From assembly GCA_946406115.1 (NCBI GenBank), contig OX291550.1, positions 29,922,722 through 29,986,721 on the forward strand: a stretch of 64,000 nucleotides of DNA, given 5' to 3'. Position 1 is the first letter of the stretch. Each line of letters opens with the position of its first letter. Below the pieces are notes generated by a model. The model was not told the origin of the DNA and made no database searches. It worked only from the letters and a program-made list of their open reading frames with translations. Both the position numbers and the translations under genes were made by a program. This DNA comes from Apoda limacodes. Taxonomy: Eukaryota; Arthropoda; Insecta; Lepidoptera; Limacodidae. This document shows positions 10,166-21,399 of the stretch, piece after piece.

Positions 10166-11379
10166 AATGCTATTAGCAGAACTGCTTTTCGATCGGGAAT
10201 AAGAAATAAAATGAAAACTAATAACATGATCATCTATATTTTATTTTTAACTATTATTGTTTAGAAGGTTTTTAATGTTTTGGTAATGCTCACCTCTGAA
10301 GATGATATAGTAGAAAATCTGATTTCTCTTCTGTTGACTGGGTGTGCTTCATAAGCATAACCATAAAATTCATATTCAATTATTTTTATTATCGCATCAA
10401 GGTGCTTCGATTGTCGTTGGAGAGAGACCTGGAGACCGAGAATGAACAGTCCAAAGTCGACACAATAGACGTCTGTCTGCGAGAGTTCAAGATATACCTT
10501 TGAAAATATCCATAAGTGTGCTTCCAAACTGCAATTTTTTAGTGAGTGGTTTTTATTCCGCAAAACATGTGCTGTATGAAACACAATAGAAGCGTTCACA
10601 CTGCTGCTTTTTTTCAGCCGAGGATTTACTTACAACGCAGTATTAGCGGAAATAAAACCGCTTATAAAAAAATGCAGTGCGGAACCAGACTGGTAGAAGC
10701 TTTGCTTACTTTAATATTTATTATTTATTTATCATTTATAATTAAAACCCTTTAAAAACCCCGTAAATCAGAGAAAAATCTAGAAACAAGTCTTTTGTAT
10801 TTGAAAAGTTAGCCGTAACCAAAGAATATGGAATGGTACTAGTTCAGAAAAATCACTAAAAAAACAAACATGACAACGAGCTTGACTACTCTGTAACAAT
10901 TTATTTCAACTTATGGTTATAGAATAATAGTATGGTAATAGATACGAATATGACTCTAACCGAGCGACCACCTTTATATTTTACTGAGTTGGAGACTATT
11001 TTGGCATTAAAAGCAGTAGTAAGCAGTTGAAAAGCTATACAGTTGTACTAATGTTTAATTGTTGTCATTCAGTTTATTATTAACTTTGATTTCCCAAACG
11101 GTGGTTAGTCGATTTGGATTCTTCGTTTATCTATATCTTAAAGTTAAGACTTACTTTTATGCTTCAAATAATTACGTAAATAAAACTTGTACTTCTGAAA
11201 AGTATCGTTTATGAAAACATTTGAGCATTTTTTTTATTTTGTTTTTAAATTAAAAAAGAAAACACTAGAAAACACCGAAAAAACCGGTGACTTGTTTTTT
11301 CTAAATTTATCAACCCAAAAAACTGGTTTTGCTAAAATATGCGGTATTTGGAAAATTCAGGCTTATTACTATTTCGGTC
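10166..11379. other. Non-coding stretch with an unrecognised 112-codon frame
   Basis: A minus-strand frame at 10261-10599 would encode 112 residues with no motif I recognise. It may be chance or a decayed element. The rest is AT-rich with no visible structure. Confidence 0.25.
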
Positions 11380-11505
11380 TTAAAAATAGAGCCCTTTTAT
11401 GGTTAGACTGACAGAAAGACAGACAGACAGACAGACAGCGTGCTCTTAGTAATAGGGCTCCATTGGTACCCCTTGGGTACGGAACCCTATTATTGGTCTT
11501 AAAAG
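11380..11505. repeat. 'gggttccgta' family repeat with (ACAG)n
   Basis: Contains GACAGACAGACAGACAG, GGGCTCCATTGGTACC and GGGTACGGAACCCTATT. The facing gggtt/aaccc blocks and the ACAG run are the hallmark of a very common lepidopteran dispersed repeat. Other copies are at 19603-20005, 41217-41380 and 61218-61285. Confidence 0.65.
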
Positions 11506-12954
11506 ATTAGGGTTGCGGCACTGTTTAATGTCTCAACGTAACGATGGTGCGTAAATCTCAATTACCATAAAAAGGATGTGGCACAGACGTGACGTAACGT
11601 AAACTCAGCCGACGATATTGAACCACCACTAGCTTACATAGAATGTTGATTTTAAAAGTTCCAATATTAGACAAAGCTTTATAAGTAAAACTGAAGAGTG
11701 CTCGCCGGAGCTAAGGGTGTTTAAGAACCGCTTGTTCAAACTTCCTAAGAGGAAATAATAAAATTTACCTCAGGTGAGTGCACCGTAAGTCAAACCCCGC
11801 AGCCCATTACTCTGTAAGTACTTCAGGTAAAATGTAGAACGACTAAATGCCTGGTTCCGGAGCAATAATTTTTTCGCAATTATAATAATAAACTTATTTT
11901 TATAAACGTTTTAAGTTTAATTTTTAAAGGCGCTTATTGTGATAAAGTACGTGTTAAACACATTTTTGAAATTAAGATATATTAAATGATGTGTGATGGC
12001 TCACCACGTACCCAAACGAGTTGTTTGCAAGAATTTGATTAATTTTGTAACAGTCCTGAGTACACTTTTAGACATTTGATTTGCTAATATTAAGCTTAAT
12101 AATTTGGCTATTAAAACAGATAAAAAAAATATTTTGACACTCTATTTTTGAGCTATAATTCAAATTGTTTGTAAAAATAGGAGTGATATTTTCAGATTCT
12201 AATTTCGTAAAATAAATATTAATATGACCAAGTGCATTTGCTAATTTTATAGTTCTAAATAAATATTTCAATTTCATATCAAAAAAAAAACCGAGAAAAT
12301 CGAGATTTTCAACGTGCGATCACGTGCAAGCGTCTATCGTATCCGGCACTGTGTCTCTTTGTATGCTTCAATTGTGTAATATGTCTTTGTACACTGATCG
12401 AAACTGAACGTTTTGCTTAGGTATGCCATGGCTTTAACAAATAGGATCAAGAAACGGGAGAGTAGATATTTTTTCTTATTATTATCATACATATTTTTTT
12501 TTCTTACTTTTGATTATTTTTGATTTTTATAGTAAAACATTGAATTTACGCGAATTTACCATATCTTGACACTGATTCAAATATCTTGAATTTACACCTA
12601 GCTTTTACTCACTCCGTCAAAGATATAAAATTTTGTTACTAATAAAATACACGACGCGGGTGTGTCGTAAAAATATTCAATATAGAAAAAAAAAATTGAA
12701 AATGTTGTTAGTATTAGAAATATTCATCTGGGGGCACGGAAGTGTCTGTAGCCAAGTTGAGCAAAAGAGCAAAAATGGCACGGCCGTACCATCCTTTTCT
12801 CAAAGCAATTTGGCCATAATCGACCCACCTGTAACTTTGTCGTGAAAAAAAGGCAAGAAGCCTAAATTTTCAATGACCAAGACGGCATTACATAGCTAGA
12901 TATATTTCTAAATTACATTAAATTTGAACCAGTAGTTTAAGAATAATTGCAAGT
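11506..12954. other. AT-rich stretch, nothing recognised
   Basis: No coding region, RNA gene or clear repeat is seen. Short frames of 69-70 codons at 12068-12277 and 12633-12845 lack motifs and have low-complexity composition. Confidence 0.4.
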
Positions 12955-13150
12955 CAAAGTTCCTTAATTTTGTAACTGACTGACTCACTCACTGATCATC
13001 ACAATTTCTAAGGTATTTGTAGCAGACCACCAAGCTCCAAATTTTGAAAACAGTTATTGTTACAAGAAAAAACTCTGACACCAAATTTTTAGTCCCATTT
13101 TCTAGATATACAATCGGAATAGGTAACTTTGTAATCTGGTGAACGCACAA
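12955..13150. repeat. Fragment of a Helitron-like non-autonomous repeat
   Basis: The stretch with GTAACTGACTGACTCACTCA followed by the 'ccaaattttgaaaac' type sequence parallels the 5' half of the longer copy at 39110-39700, which has a Helitron-like 3' hairpin. The 3' end is missing here. Confidence 0.45.
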
Positions 13151-13885
13151 GTTCATTAAACTTGACCTACAGTATGTTCGCGGTTTTCATCTAAAATTTT
13201 GTTTGTTAATTTGGATGTTGTTTAAATAATTTCACGCTAACCTATTGCATTGTGATGCGGTTTTCGTCTCTCTATAATTTCGCGTCATATGATTGGTTTG
13301 ATGATTGAATGTCTTAATAGTTTGTTTACAAATATTATTTTCAAGCGATCCGTACGTTGTTTGGTTAATTTAAGTATATTTTAAGTAGATGCTGAGGTTG
13401 AACTTCCTAAATAGACTCATTTTAAGTAGGTAGGTAGGTACATATATTATTGCAAGGCTCACTAATTCGTTTACTGATTTTATTTACTGGCGATTAAGAT
13501 GTTGTTTAAATAATTTTAGTGTATTTTACACTGTACTTGAACTTCTTAAGTTGAAGAACACCGTACTCATAATATTGACGTTTTGGCTTAGTTAAAGGTT
13601 CTATCGGGTACGGTCGCGGTCAGAAAATGTTTACCAGTTTTGAAATTAGATTCTATATCACACTTTTTTCACTAAGTCTAAAATGCCATATCAAGTAACT
13701 TATTACCTTTCAAAAGCTATTATGCAAAATGACGCATCGAGAAAAACAACAAGAATTATTGATCACTCTTTGGTAATGGAACTAATATCTTTATTTGTTG
13801 AAATGACATTTATCAAAAAATATTGTTTGAACGTCGTTTTGACAAGAGTAAAATTTTACAAAAGATTTTTTCATAACGAAATAAA

Positions 13886-14889
13886 GTGGCAAGTTTAACC
13901 CTGGAGCAAAGGGCTGAAATAATATTTCTCTTCGAAGATGGACATAGTATTAGTGCTATATCACGAGAAATCAATATATCGCGATTCACTGTGAGGTTTT
14001 GGATTAGGCGTCACGGCGAAGAAGGGCAAATAACAGATCATAGAAATAATTCAGGACGACGACCGATACTAACCGCCGCGCAAATAACAGAAATCATTCG
14101 TCGTTACGAAGAGAATGGTTTCACACCAACTAGTTATTTTGCTGCTTTATATGGTGTGAGTGCTCGGACGATCCGACGAGCTTTGCACAATGTTGGACTA
14201 CACTACAGACACCATGCTATTAAAGTGGAGCTGAAACCTCACCACAAAACAGCCCGGCTTAACTTTCCGCGACGACATCTCGATTTTGATTGGTCGAATA
14301 CTATATTTTCGTTGAAAAAACTTTTAAATCAAGCCAAATCGGAAAATTAACTGTATGGCGCTACAATCGAACTCCGTATGATGAAGGTCATATTGTGCCT
14401 CAAAACGAGTCAGGTCGCATTACAGTAAACTTATGAGGGTGGATGAGCCTTGACGGCGTCGGAGAACTGGCGTCGTTAGAGAATAGGGCTACGGCCATTA
14501 ATTATGTATCGCTTTTGGAAGAAGTGATGCTGCCTACTGTGCGCGTAGTGTATCCTGTAACGGAATTCCCACACATTACTTACGTTCAAGATAATGCACG
14601 GATACACACAGCCCGTGCTACTATGGCGTGGTTCAAACTGCACCGTGACATTCGTCCCATTCAATGGCCCACTCGGTCTGCTGATTTAAACCCTATTGAA
14701 AATTTATGGGGGCTTATGGTTCAACGCTGGGACTGTCAAAATGAAAGAGACCCTCAAGCTCTTAGATCACATTGTGCTCAAGTATGGGATGATATCAGAG
14801 GTACTGATCTATGCACGCGTCTTGTTGCAACTATGCGAGATAGACTACGTGCCGTCATAGCTGCAGAGGGAGGTTATACTAGATATTAA
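13886..14889 (+). pseudogene. Tc1-like transposase, one frameshift and one stop
   Basis: The N-terminal half (13886-14350) has a paired-type helix-turn-helix (LTLEQRAEIIFLFEDGHS... and ARTIRRALHNVG). The catalytic half continues at 14354-14889 with TYVQDNARIHTA and SADLNPIENLWG. At 14309-14312 a base is lost exactly at the codon for the first catalytic Asp (normally FSDEKTF), and at 14434-14436 a TGA replaces the expected Trp of a VNLWGW block. Between the second Asp and the Glu I count 35 residues, rather than the 34 of classic Tc1. Stop codon at 14887-14889. Confidence 0.85.
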
Positions 14890-15017
14890 ATAAAGATTTT
14901 CGAAGTGTCTATTTTATTATTTCTTCATATTCTTATTTAAAAAACTAAAATATTAGTTTTTTCAAAGGAGGATTTCTATATATTAAAACTTGATAGTAGT
15001 CAGTCCATCTCCTAGAG

Positions 15018-15325
15018 CAGAGATGGCGAACCCATGGCAATTCGGGCACGCCAATCATTTATGAAATTTCTATTTTCACCTACGTATGCTTGCAAGTCAT
15101 TTTTAGAAATGAACTCTAGTTTAGCTTCTATACTGCTTAGTAACAAAGTACGAGTCTGCCCTTTCCGAGCTGCAAGTATCTAAATAGCTTTAAGTTAACA
15201 GCAATTCGTTTAATTTTTCTCCATTATTATTAAGTAACCCAGATTTTTTGACGACACGTCATAAGTACAGTATTGTTTTTTTCATAGAAAATGGCACATT
15301 CATTAATAAAGGTTCGCCATCCCTG
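15018..15325. mobile_element. hAT-type MITE with perfect 8-bp target duplication
   Basis: A 308-bp insertion bounded by CAGAGATGGCGAACC and its near-complement GGTTCGCCATCCCTG. TCCTAGAG occurs directly on both sides (15010-15017 and 15326-15333). The CAG...CTG ends with a TGGCGAACC-type repeat and 8-bp duplication are diagnostic of hAT elements. It has no coding capacity and lies in the 3' untranslated part of the Tc1-like element, so it inserted later. Confidence 0.9.
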
Positions 15326-15775
15326 TCCTAGAGCGATTGATTGTCATATAAGAAAAAAGATAATCTATGGTCAATCAAATTATTATGAAATAGACATTTA
15401 GAACTTGTGACTTAAATGTGTGCATGCAATTGTGATCCTTAAGGTGGTAAACATTTTCTGACAGCGACTATATATAGCGACGTGGCAATTGCACAAGGCA
15501 AAAGAATATCTAGGCTAAATAAAACAAAATCTATCTGATATTAACAATCTGGGCTTTTATTTGTTTAATAGTACATATAGGTATATGGAGGAGTCTTTAA
15601 ATTGTGTGTGCGTTTGCCAGTTACTACAGTTATTAAAGGAAAAAACTAATTGAATATTAATAAGGTTACTATAAAATGTTGTTAGCTAACTAGAAAGGTA
15701 TCAATGTATTACAAAATGTTTGCATAACTGCTCCCATAGATAGGTAGGTACTGGATTAACATACTTGGCTTACAT

Positions 15776-16900
15776 TTGATTTCACAACTTTTTGTGGCAG
15801 AAGAAGAAGTCATTCTCAACCTCAGACCCCTTCATCTTGTTATACAACAAGAAGCTGCCGCTGCAGCCATACGACTTGAGAAAGTAGGGCTCTGGAAACG
15901 GGACGGCAGAATCACTCATGCACGGCTCAAGGAGGCGATGGGAATTGAGCTTCCGATGATAGAGGCGACATGTGGCATCATCCCAAAAACCTTTGTCTTT
16001 GACAAAAAATACCGTATCCAGCTTTATGAGCCAGAAAAGGATAGCTCCGGCATCCATGAAGTCAGGATCTACACCGATGGCTCCAAAACGGAATCAGGAA
16101 CGGGCGCAGGAGTATTCTCCCATGACCTGAACATCAACATATCAACGAGCTTGGGTGCACTCAACACCATCTTCCAAGCAGAATACCCGAGCTGCAACAG
16201 CGGTCTTGTCTAAAGGCATAAGCAATGCATCGATCAACAACAACCGCATCAACAGTGGATTAATCCTGGAGTGTCACTGTGAACTGCAAAAAATTGCATT
16301 GAAGAACCGGGTTACTCTTCAATGGATACGTGGTCATAGTGGGTCTCTAAGCAATGATGCGGCAGATGAGTTGGCAAAGAGAGGATCGGGCACTTAAATA
16401 ATGGGACCTGAACCAATTGTACCGATACCATTCATTCAACTCAAAACATGGTTACGTGAGAGACCCTTACAACAACACAACAAACAGTGGGCAGAACAAA
16501 CAAACCAAAAATGTTCTTACATCCTTGGACGCAAATCTGTCGCACAAACTGTTAAAACTTAGCAGAAAAAAACTACGCTACATAGTTGGCATAATAACAG
16601 GTCACTGCCCGCTAAACAGGCACTTTTTCAATATCGGCGTTACTGACAGTCCTCTATGCAGGGGCTGTATGGAAGCCAAGGAGACACCGTCTCACGTGGT
16701 TCTTCCATCCAACGGACAAAGCACCTTAAGAATCCACAAACCATGAGAGAGGCGCTGAATAACATCAGATGCCTCCTTAACTTTTGGATGGAGCTGGGAT
16801 GGTATGAATAACCAATGACAGGTATTGGTTACCTACGTACAATGGCCCTATTATGAGGAATAAGTGCGGAAAACATAAGTCCAACTAACTAACTAACTAT
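15776..16900 (+). pseudogene. LINE fragment with RNase H domain (I/LOA-like group)
   Basis: Reads VRIYTDGSKTESGTGAGVFS, the first Asp of an RNase H domain, then in another frame VTLQWIRGHSG and NDAADELAKRG, the His/Asp end. The segment with the third acidic residue (S-D-S-Q type) is deleted between them. After further shifts comes LSRKKLRYIVGIITGHCPLN and PLCRGCMEAKETPSHV, a Cys/His region typical of RNase H-bearing LINEs. The final codons give LNFWMELGWYE before a stop near 16810. An (AACT)n tail at 16879-16898 marks the 3' end. It is 5'-truncated, with no RT remaining. Confidence 0.8.
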
Positions 16901-17360
16901 GGCAGAAGAACTACGTTGCTATGTCAACACGACGTGGCCTAGTCGTAAAAATGTTCGAATTAATAAAATAATTCGTAACGGAAATAGAAATAAACAGTAA
17001 TCTATACATATCAATAAAGTTGGAGTGTCTGTTTGTAATATTGAAATAACCGCTTTTTACTACATGTATATGAATATATATACGGTACATACACCAAAAT
17101 AACATTTTTTACAAATTTTGTCTGTCTGTCTGTTTGATCCGGCTAATCTCTGAAATGGCTGGACCGATTTTGACGGGACTTTCATTGGCAGGTAGCTGAT
17201 GTAATAAGGAGTAACTTAGGCTACGTTTACTTTTGAAAAATTCTTTTATTTTAGAAAAATAAAGTAGTGTTGCAATGTTCAAGTACTGTCCAGTACCTTG
17301 CGCATGCCACTGAGCCGTCACGTCGGGCGCCTCCCACCAACGAATCAATATCACAAAGGG
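16899..17360 (+). repeat. Dispersed repeat B, copy 2, with Lepidoptera-type extension
   Basis: The first 117 bases match 10017-10165. The element then continues through TGTCTGTCTGTCTGTTTG, CCGGCTAATCTCTGAAATGG and GACCGATTTTGACGGGACTT, a sequence I know as common in lepidopteran genomes, to about 17350. It directly abuts the (AACT)n tail of the LINE. No coding potential. Confidence 0.6.
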
Positions 17361-17699
17361 GGCTATTGCTGACGGTTGTGTCTCAACGACTTCATTTAGA
17401 CATTAATTTTCAGTGCTTATATCATACTTTTGATTGATAGTTTGATTTGATTGATAGGTCTCTTTTATAATTCCACCGATCTGAACTTCTTATCTTATCT
17501 TAATTCAAAATATTTTGTTACATTATTACTGCTTTCCTTTTTACCTTTAAGTAACAATAATTATAAATAATTATAAATTAAGTACATTTGTGTTCAATAT
17601 TCATATTGACATCGAAACTGGTAAATTATTTATAGGTAATTTTATTTAGTTAGCAACGTAGATAGTTGTTTTTTTCTAAAATAAAAGAAGTAATAATCT

Positions 17700-18889
17700 A
17701 TTATTTGGAGGAGTCGTATTCTTATTCGCTGGAGATTTTAGACAAATATAACCGGTTGTAACTAAGGGTCCGCGAGCCGATGAAATTAACGCCTGTTTAA
17801 AACGTTCAGTACTTTAGAGACATTGTAAAAAACTTAATTTAAATTAAAACATGAGAGCACATTCAGCTGATTCAGAAATTAGTAAAATTCTTTTTGATGT
17901 TGGAGCGGGAAAGTGTCCAGAAGTAAATAGTAATCATGATATAGAACTACCTACCAGTCTATGTCAGGTTGTGGCGGACACTGATACTTTAATACATAGG
18001 ATTTATGATGATATTCACAATCTCAATATCAAAGAAGATTCGTGGTTGTGTACATTTTAGCACATATGAACGACCAGGTTATTGCGCTTAATTAGCGCAT
18101 TTTAGATAAGTTATCTGGTGAATCACAAACATATCTTTCCATCAATACAGTTTGCAATCCGGATGAAGTGGTTAATTACCCAACATAATTTTTAAACAGT
18201 ATAAATGTATCTGGTCTACCCCCCCACAAACTAAAACTTTAGGTTGGCGTGCCCATCATGCTATTGCGTAATTTAAACCCGCCGAAACTTTGCAATGGTA
18301 CTAGGTTGCGAGTAGTGTCGTTGCAAAGAAACGTTATAGAAGGTCGTATAATATACCACTATATGGTGAAATAGAATTTATACCACGGATTCCTATAATA
18401 CCATCAAATTTTCCATTTGAATTCAAAAGATTGCAAGTACCGATCAATGTCAGTTTTGCAATGACAATCAACAAGTTCCAAGGACAAACGTTAAGTAAAG
18501 CTGGTATAGATTTCACTAAATGTTACTTTACCCATGGGCAACTATATGTGGCATGTTCACCTGCGAGGAATGCCAGTAGTGTTGTTGTTTTAGCCCAAGA
18601 CAATCGTACACCAAATATTGTATATAAAGAAATTTTTCAATTAAGCTAATACAAAAACTAAAAATAAATGATAATTAAAATAAAAATGCAAAAACAAAAA
18701 AAAAACTAATTAACTTTTTTGTTAAATTCCACGCGGACGAAGTCGCGGGTACAGTTATTGTCAATAAAAATATAACTTAATTTGGAATAAGTAAAAATAA
18801 AATGAAATTAAGTAGGTATCATATTAAAAAAAAACAGAAAAATAAAAGAATCGACTGATAGGCGGAACGAAGTTCGCCGGGTCAGCAAG
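17700..18889 (+). pseudogene. Decayed Helitron: Pif1-like helicase C-terminus and 3' end
   Basis: Reading from 17700: GGVVFLFAGDFRQI, then VTKGPRADEINACLKRS, then NMRAHSADSEISKILFDVGA and ECHC-less ELPTSLCQVV...LIHRIYDDI, all Helitron helicase motifs. After a gap comes INVSFAMTINKFQGQTLSKA and THGQLYVACS (18431-18649), the last helicase motifs. The 3' end has a hairpin GGCGGAAC/GTTCGCC at 18861-18878 followed by CAAGT at 18884-18888, close to the CTRRT terminus of Helitrons. Stops and shifts break the frame, and the Rep domain and 5' end are absent. Confidence 0.8.
18729..18760 (+). repeat. Helitron-type terminal hairpin motif, internal
   Basis: CACGCGGACGAAGTCGCGGG is the 3' subterminal hairpin found at the ends of many non-autonomous lepidopteran Helitrons. 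It lies 130 bases before the presumed 3' end of the larger Helitron remnant, so it may be an alternative end or a second, nested element. Confidence 0.5.
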
Positions 18890-19109
18890 TAGATAAATAA
18901 ACAGCAAAATAGAACCAAGTTTACCTTCCCACGTGTAGGTGGCACCTCCACACCTCCACACGACACCAAATAAAAAATATCCTTTTGAGAAGCTGATTTT
19001 CCTTTGACAATTTTTTTCTTTCTCGGAAACTCCCTAAGTATAATATGTAATAATATCTTCCTACAATCTCAATCTTAATTAAGATACACGAGATAAAATC
19101 TCTTACCAA

Positions 19110-19495
19110 TAAAAATATATCGTAACAAAATAAAATTATTATATTTAATATCTTCTGATCTGCTTGGTGTGTATTCATTGGTTTATCTCACGCCGTCACA
19201 AAGCATCTGATAGCAAGGAGGGCCAGTCCTAACATAAGATGCTTTTTATACCGAGATCAGCCAACACCAAGGCGATAACCGAGTCTCACGTGCGCGGGCA
19301 TAGCTGCAGGCAAAACCTAGTTTATTTATTTCGTGATTAATGAGAAAATTTATTAGACGCAACAAAACTTCGCCCCTCGATACGATCGGGAGCAAAGTTC
19401 ATCAATGCCTATCTATTAGTCAACGCCTTAATCCTTTTTGCAGCTGAGGCGGCGAGCTTAAGTTTTGACAAATTATATCTAACAAGAAACAAGGT
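19110..19495 (+). repeat. Dispersed repeat C, copy 1
   Basis: Shares the ordered blocks AATAAAATTATTATATTT, AAGCATCT...AGATGCTTT, TATACCGA-ATCAGCCAACACC, GCAAAACCTAGTTTATTTAT and ATCGGGAGCAAAGTTCATCA with 20440-20860. The AAGCATCT/AGATGCTT pair forms a stem in both copies. Not coding; could be a solo LTR or a non-autonomous element, ends not defined. Confidence 0.65.
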
Positions 19496-19602
19496 GGACT
19501 TTGGAATATTTGATTTGATTTTGTTTTCTAAAGCCAGTCTGCTGTATAATAAGATAAGCCACGTGCTATAGAAATATTTTTGTTCACTATTTTGAAATTT
19601 TT

Positions 19603-20005
19603 AGGGTTCCGTACCCAAAGGGGAGAAAACGGGACCCTATTACTAAGACTCCGCTGTTCATCCGTCTGTCACCAGGCTGTATCTCATGAACCGTAATAGT
19701 CACACGGTTAAACTTTTGACAGAAGATGTATTTCTGTTGCTGCTATAACAAAAAATACTAAAAAATAGAATAAAATAAATATTTCTAATTTTTGCTCGAT
19801 ATTGATAACGGCAGCAGATAGATGCTTGAAATGTTTACAAAAATATTTAGTTATACATTCACTTTAAAAATAGATAATTAAATTAAAATAAAACAAATAT
19901 TTAAGAGGGGCTCCTATACAAAAAACGTGATTTTTCGCCGTTTTTATAGATAATGGTACGGAACCATTCGTGCGCAAGACCGACTCGTACATGGCCGATT
20001 TTTCT
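19603..20005. repeat. 'gggttccgta' family repeat, long copy
   Basis: Begins AGGGTTCCGTACCCAAAGG and closes GGTACGGAACCATTCGTGCG...CGACTCGTACATGGCCGATT. The outer blocks are roughly inverted relative to each other. AT-rich, non-coding interior. It sits between the two copies of repeat C. Confidence 0.6.
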
Positions 20006-20406
20006 ATTCAAATTTAGTTTACTAAGGTGTATATTAATATCGTACATTATTATTCACTTCAAAATTATAACTGTATGTCAAGGACCATACCCCACCAGGC
20101 TTTCGTAAGTTAAATTCGATATGATGGGGTACGAGATACGATACCAATACCGATCTTAAAAAGAAAAATAAAGGTTGTTGTTGAAAAATTAAGAGATATT
20201 GCTAGTGAATCTAGAAAAACACTTATATTAGATACCATTTGGCCCCAAAACACAATAATTATTTATACAGTAACACCCAGCTTCTGCTTAGCAGCTTATT
20301 TTCCTTTTACCAAATTTTCCTTCCTGGGAAAACTTATGATATTAAATAACACCGTCTTTAAACATTAATCCTAATTAATACACAGAAGGTAACATCTATG
20401 TATATA

Positions 20407-20475
20407 AAATATAATAATTTTATTAAATTTCAAAACGATATATTCGTTTTGAAATTTAATAAAATTATTATATTT
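20407..20475. repeat. Perfect palindrome, 32-bp arms and 5-base loop
   Basis: Arms 20407-20438 and 20444-20475 are exact complements around TATAT. The sequence is AT-rich. The right arm merges into the start of repeat C copy 2. It would extrude as a cruciform or transcribe into a long hairpin. Confidence 0.9.
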
Positions 20476-20860
20476 CATTTTTTATATCTTCTGAACTTTT
20501 TCTTTTGTATTTATTTCTTGTTCTCACGTCGTAACAAAGCATCTAATTAGCTAATAGCTAGGAAGGACTGTCCTTCTGACATAAGATGCTTTATACCGAC
20601 ATCAGCCAACACCACAGATATATCCGAGTATCGCGCGCGCGAGCGTTGTTATGGGCAAAACCTAGTTTATTTATTTCACCAGAATAAATACAAAACTTAA
20701 ATAATTATGAATTTATTTGAAATTACGTTATTTCGCTACTGAATACAATCGGGAGCAAAGTTCATCAATAACTTTTAGTCAACGTCTTAATCCCTTTTGC
20801 AGATGCGGCGCGCCGCCGAGCTTAGGTTTTGACAATAGTAGATGTGTCACAAAGGACCAA
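20440..20860 (+). repeat. Dispersed repeat C, copy 2
   Basis: Same blocks and order as 19110-19495, including the AAGCATCT/AGATGCTT stem around a longer, different loop. It is preceded by the 32-bp-arm palindrome. See copy 1. Confidence 0.65.
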
Positions 20861-21010
20861 AATAATATATTGAGGGCGAGAGCGATTGTTTGAATCAGCG
20901 TGCAGAGCGAAGCGAAGGATTTTAGAGTAGAATCTCGAGCATATTTTCTCGGTTTGTTAAGTAATTAATTGTTTTTTATAGTTTCTACGTTTAATTTTAG
21001 ACTTTCTGGT

Positions 21011-21383
21011 GTTAATATTTCACTTTCACTGCTAGAACCAAAAATGACTTAGGTGTATAAGTCATCTTTGGCTAGAACTCATCTATCAATATCAATTTGT
21101 GTGAATGAAATTCAAATTTTCTATAATATTTTGATAAAAAGTAATAAAAAAACGAATAGGAAGTTTCCACGTATTTGCTTTTAAATTTGGTTAACCAATG
21201 CAGGCGCGCTTGTTTTATTACATTATTATTATATTTTAGTAAGGAGGTAAACAACCTCCATGTATCTATGTGTAAATCTATGGTATGACTTACATTGTCT
21301 TATAAAAGTGATTATTTTATGCAACAATAAAATATATATTTATCAAAGTTGTACTTGCATAGTTTTATTTTTTTAAATCTATT
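21011..21383 (+). promoter_or_regulatory. Candidate 5' LTR of a copia remnant
   Basis: Lies directly upstream of a primer-binding site and gag remnant. It contains a TATA-like TTATAAAAG at 21299-21307 and an AATAAA signal about 25 bases later, the usual order of LTR promoter and polyadenylation signals. A TGTTAATATT at 21013 could be the left edge, but the right edge lacks a clean CA and no second LTR copy was found, so the limits are tentative. Confidence 0.4.
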
Positions 21384-21395
21384 ATGGTAGCAAAA
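21384..21395 (+). promoter_or_regulatory. Candidate primer-binding site (initiator tRNA-Met type)
   Basis: TGGTAGCA matches the complement of the 3' end of initiator tRNA-Met (TGGTAGCAGAG), the primer of many copia elements. It sits about 16 bases before the gag start region, the expected position. Confidence 0.5.
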
Positions 21396-21399
21396 CAAA

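Larger units (their letters stand above)
13611..15470 (+). mobile_element. Tc1/mariner-like element with nested MITE
   Basis: Terminal inverted repeats of about 27 bases match over the core GTCAGAAAATGTTTACCA at both ends (13619-13636 and the complement at 15446-15463). TA dinucleotides flank the element at 13609-13610 and 15471-15472, as expected for the superfamily. Without the inserted MITE and its extra target copy it is about 1.54 kb, a normal size. The transposase inside is broken, so the copy is not autonomous. Confidence 0.85.

Noticed and set aside
10261..10599. 112-codon minus-strand frame as a gene
   Set aside because: No domain, no splice support, and the surrounding DNA is repeat-like; kept only as a note.
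19110..20860. Repeat C copies as the two LTRs of one retrotransposon
   Set aside because: The DNA between them has no primer site, polypurine tract or coding remnants and contains another dispersed repeat; similarity is patchy. They could be solo LTRs, but nothing proves it.
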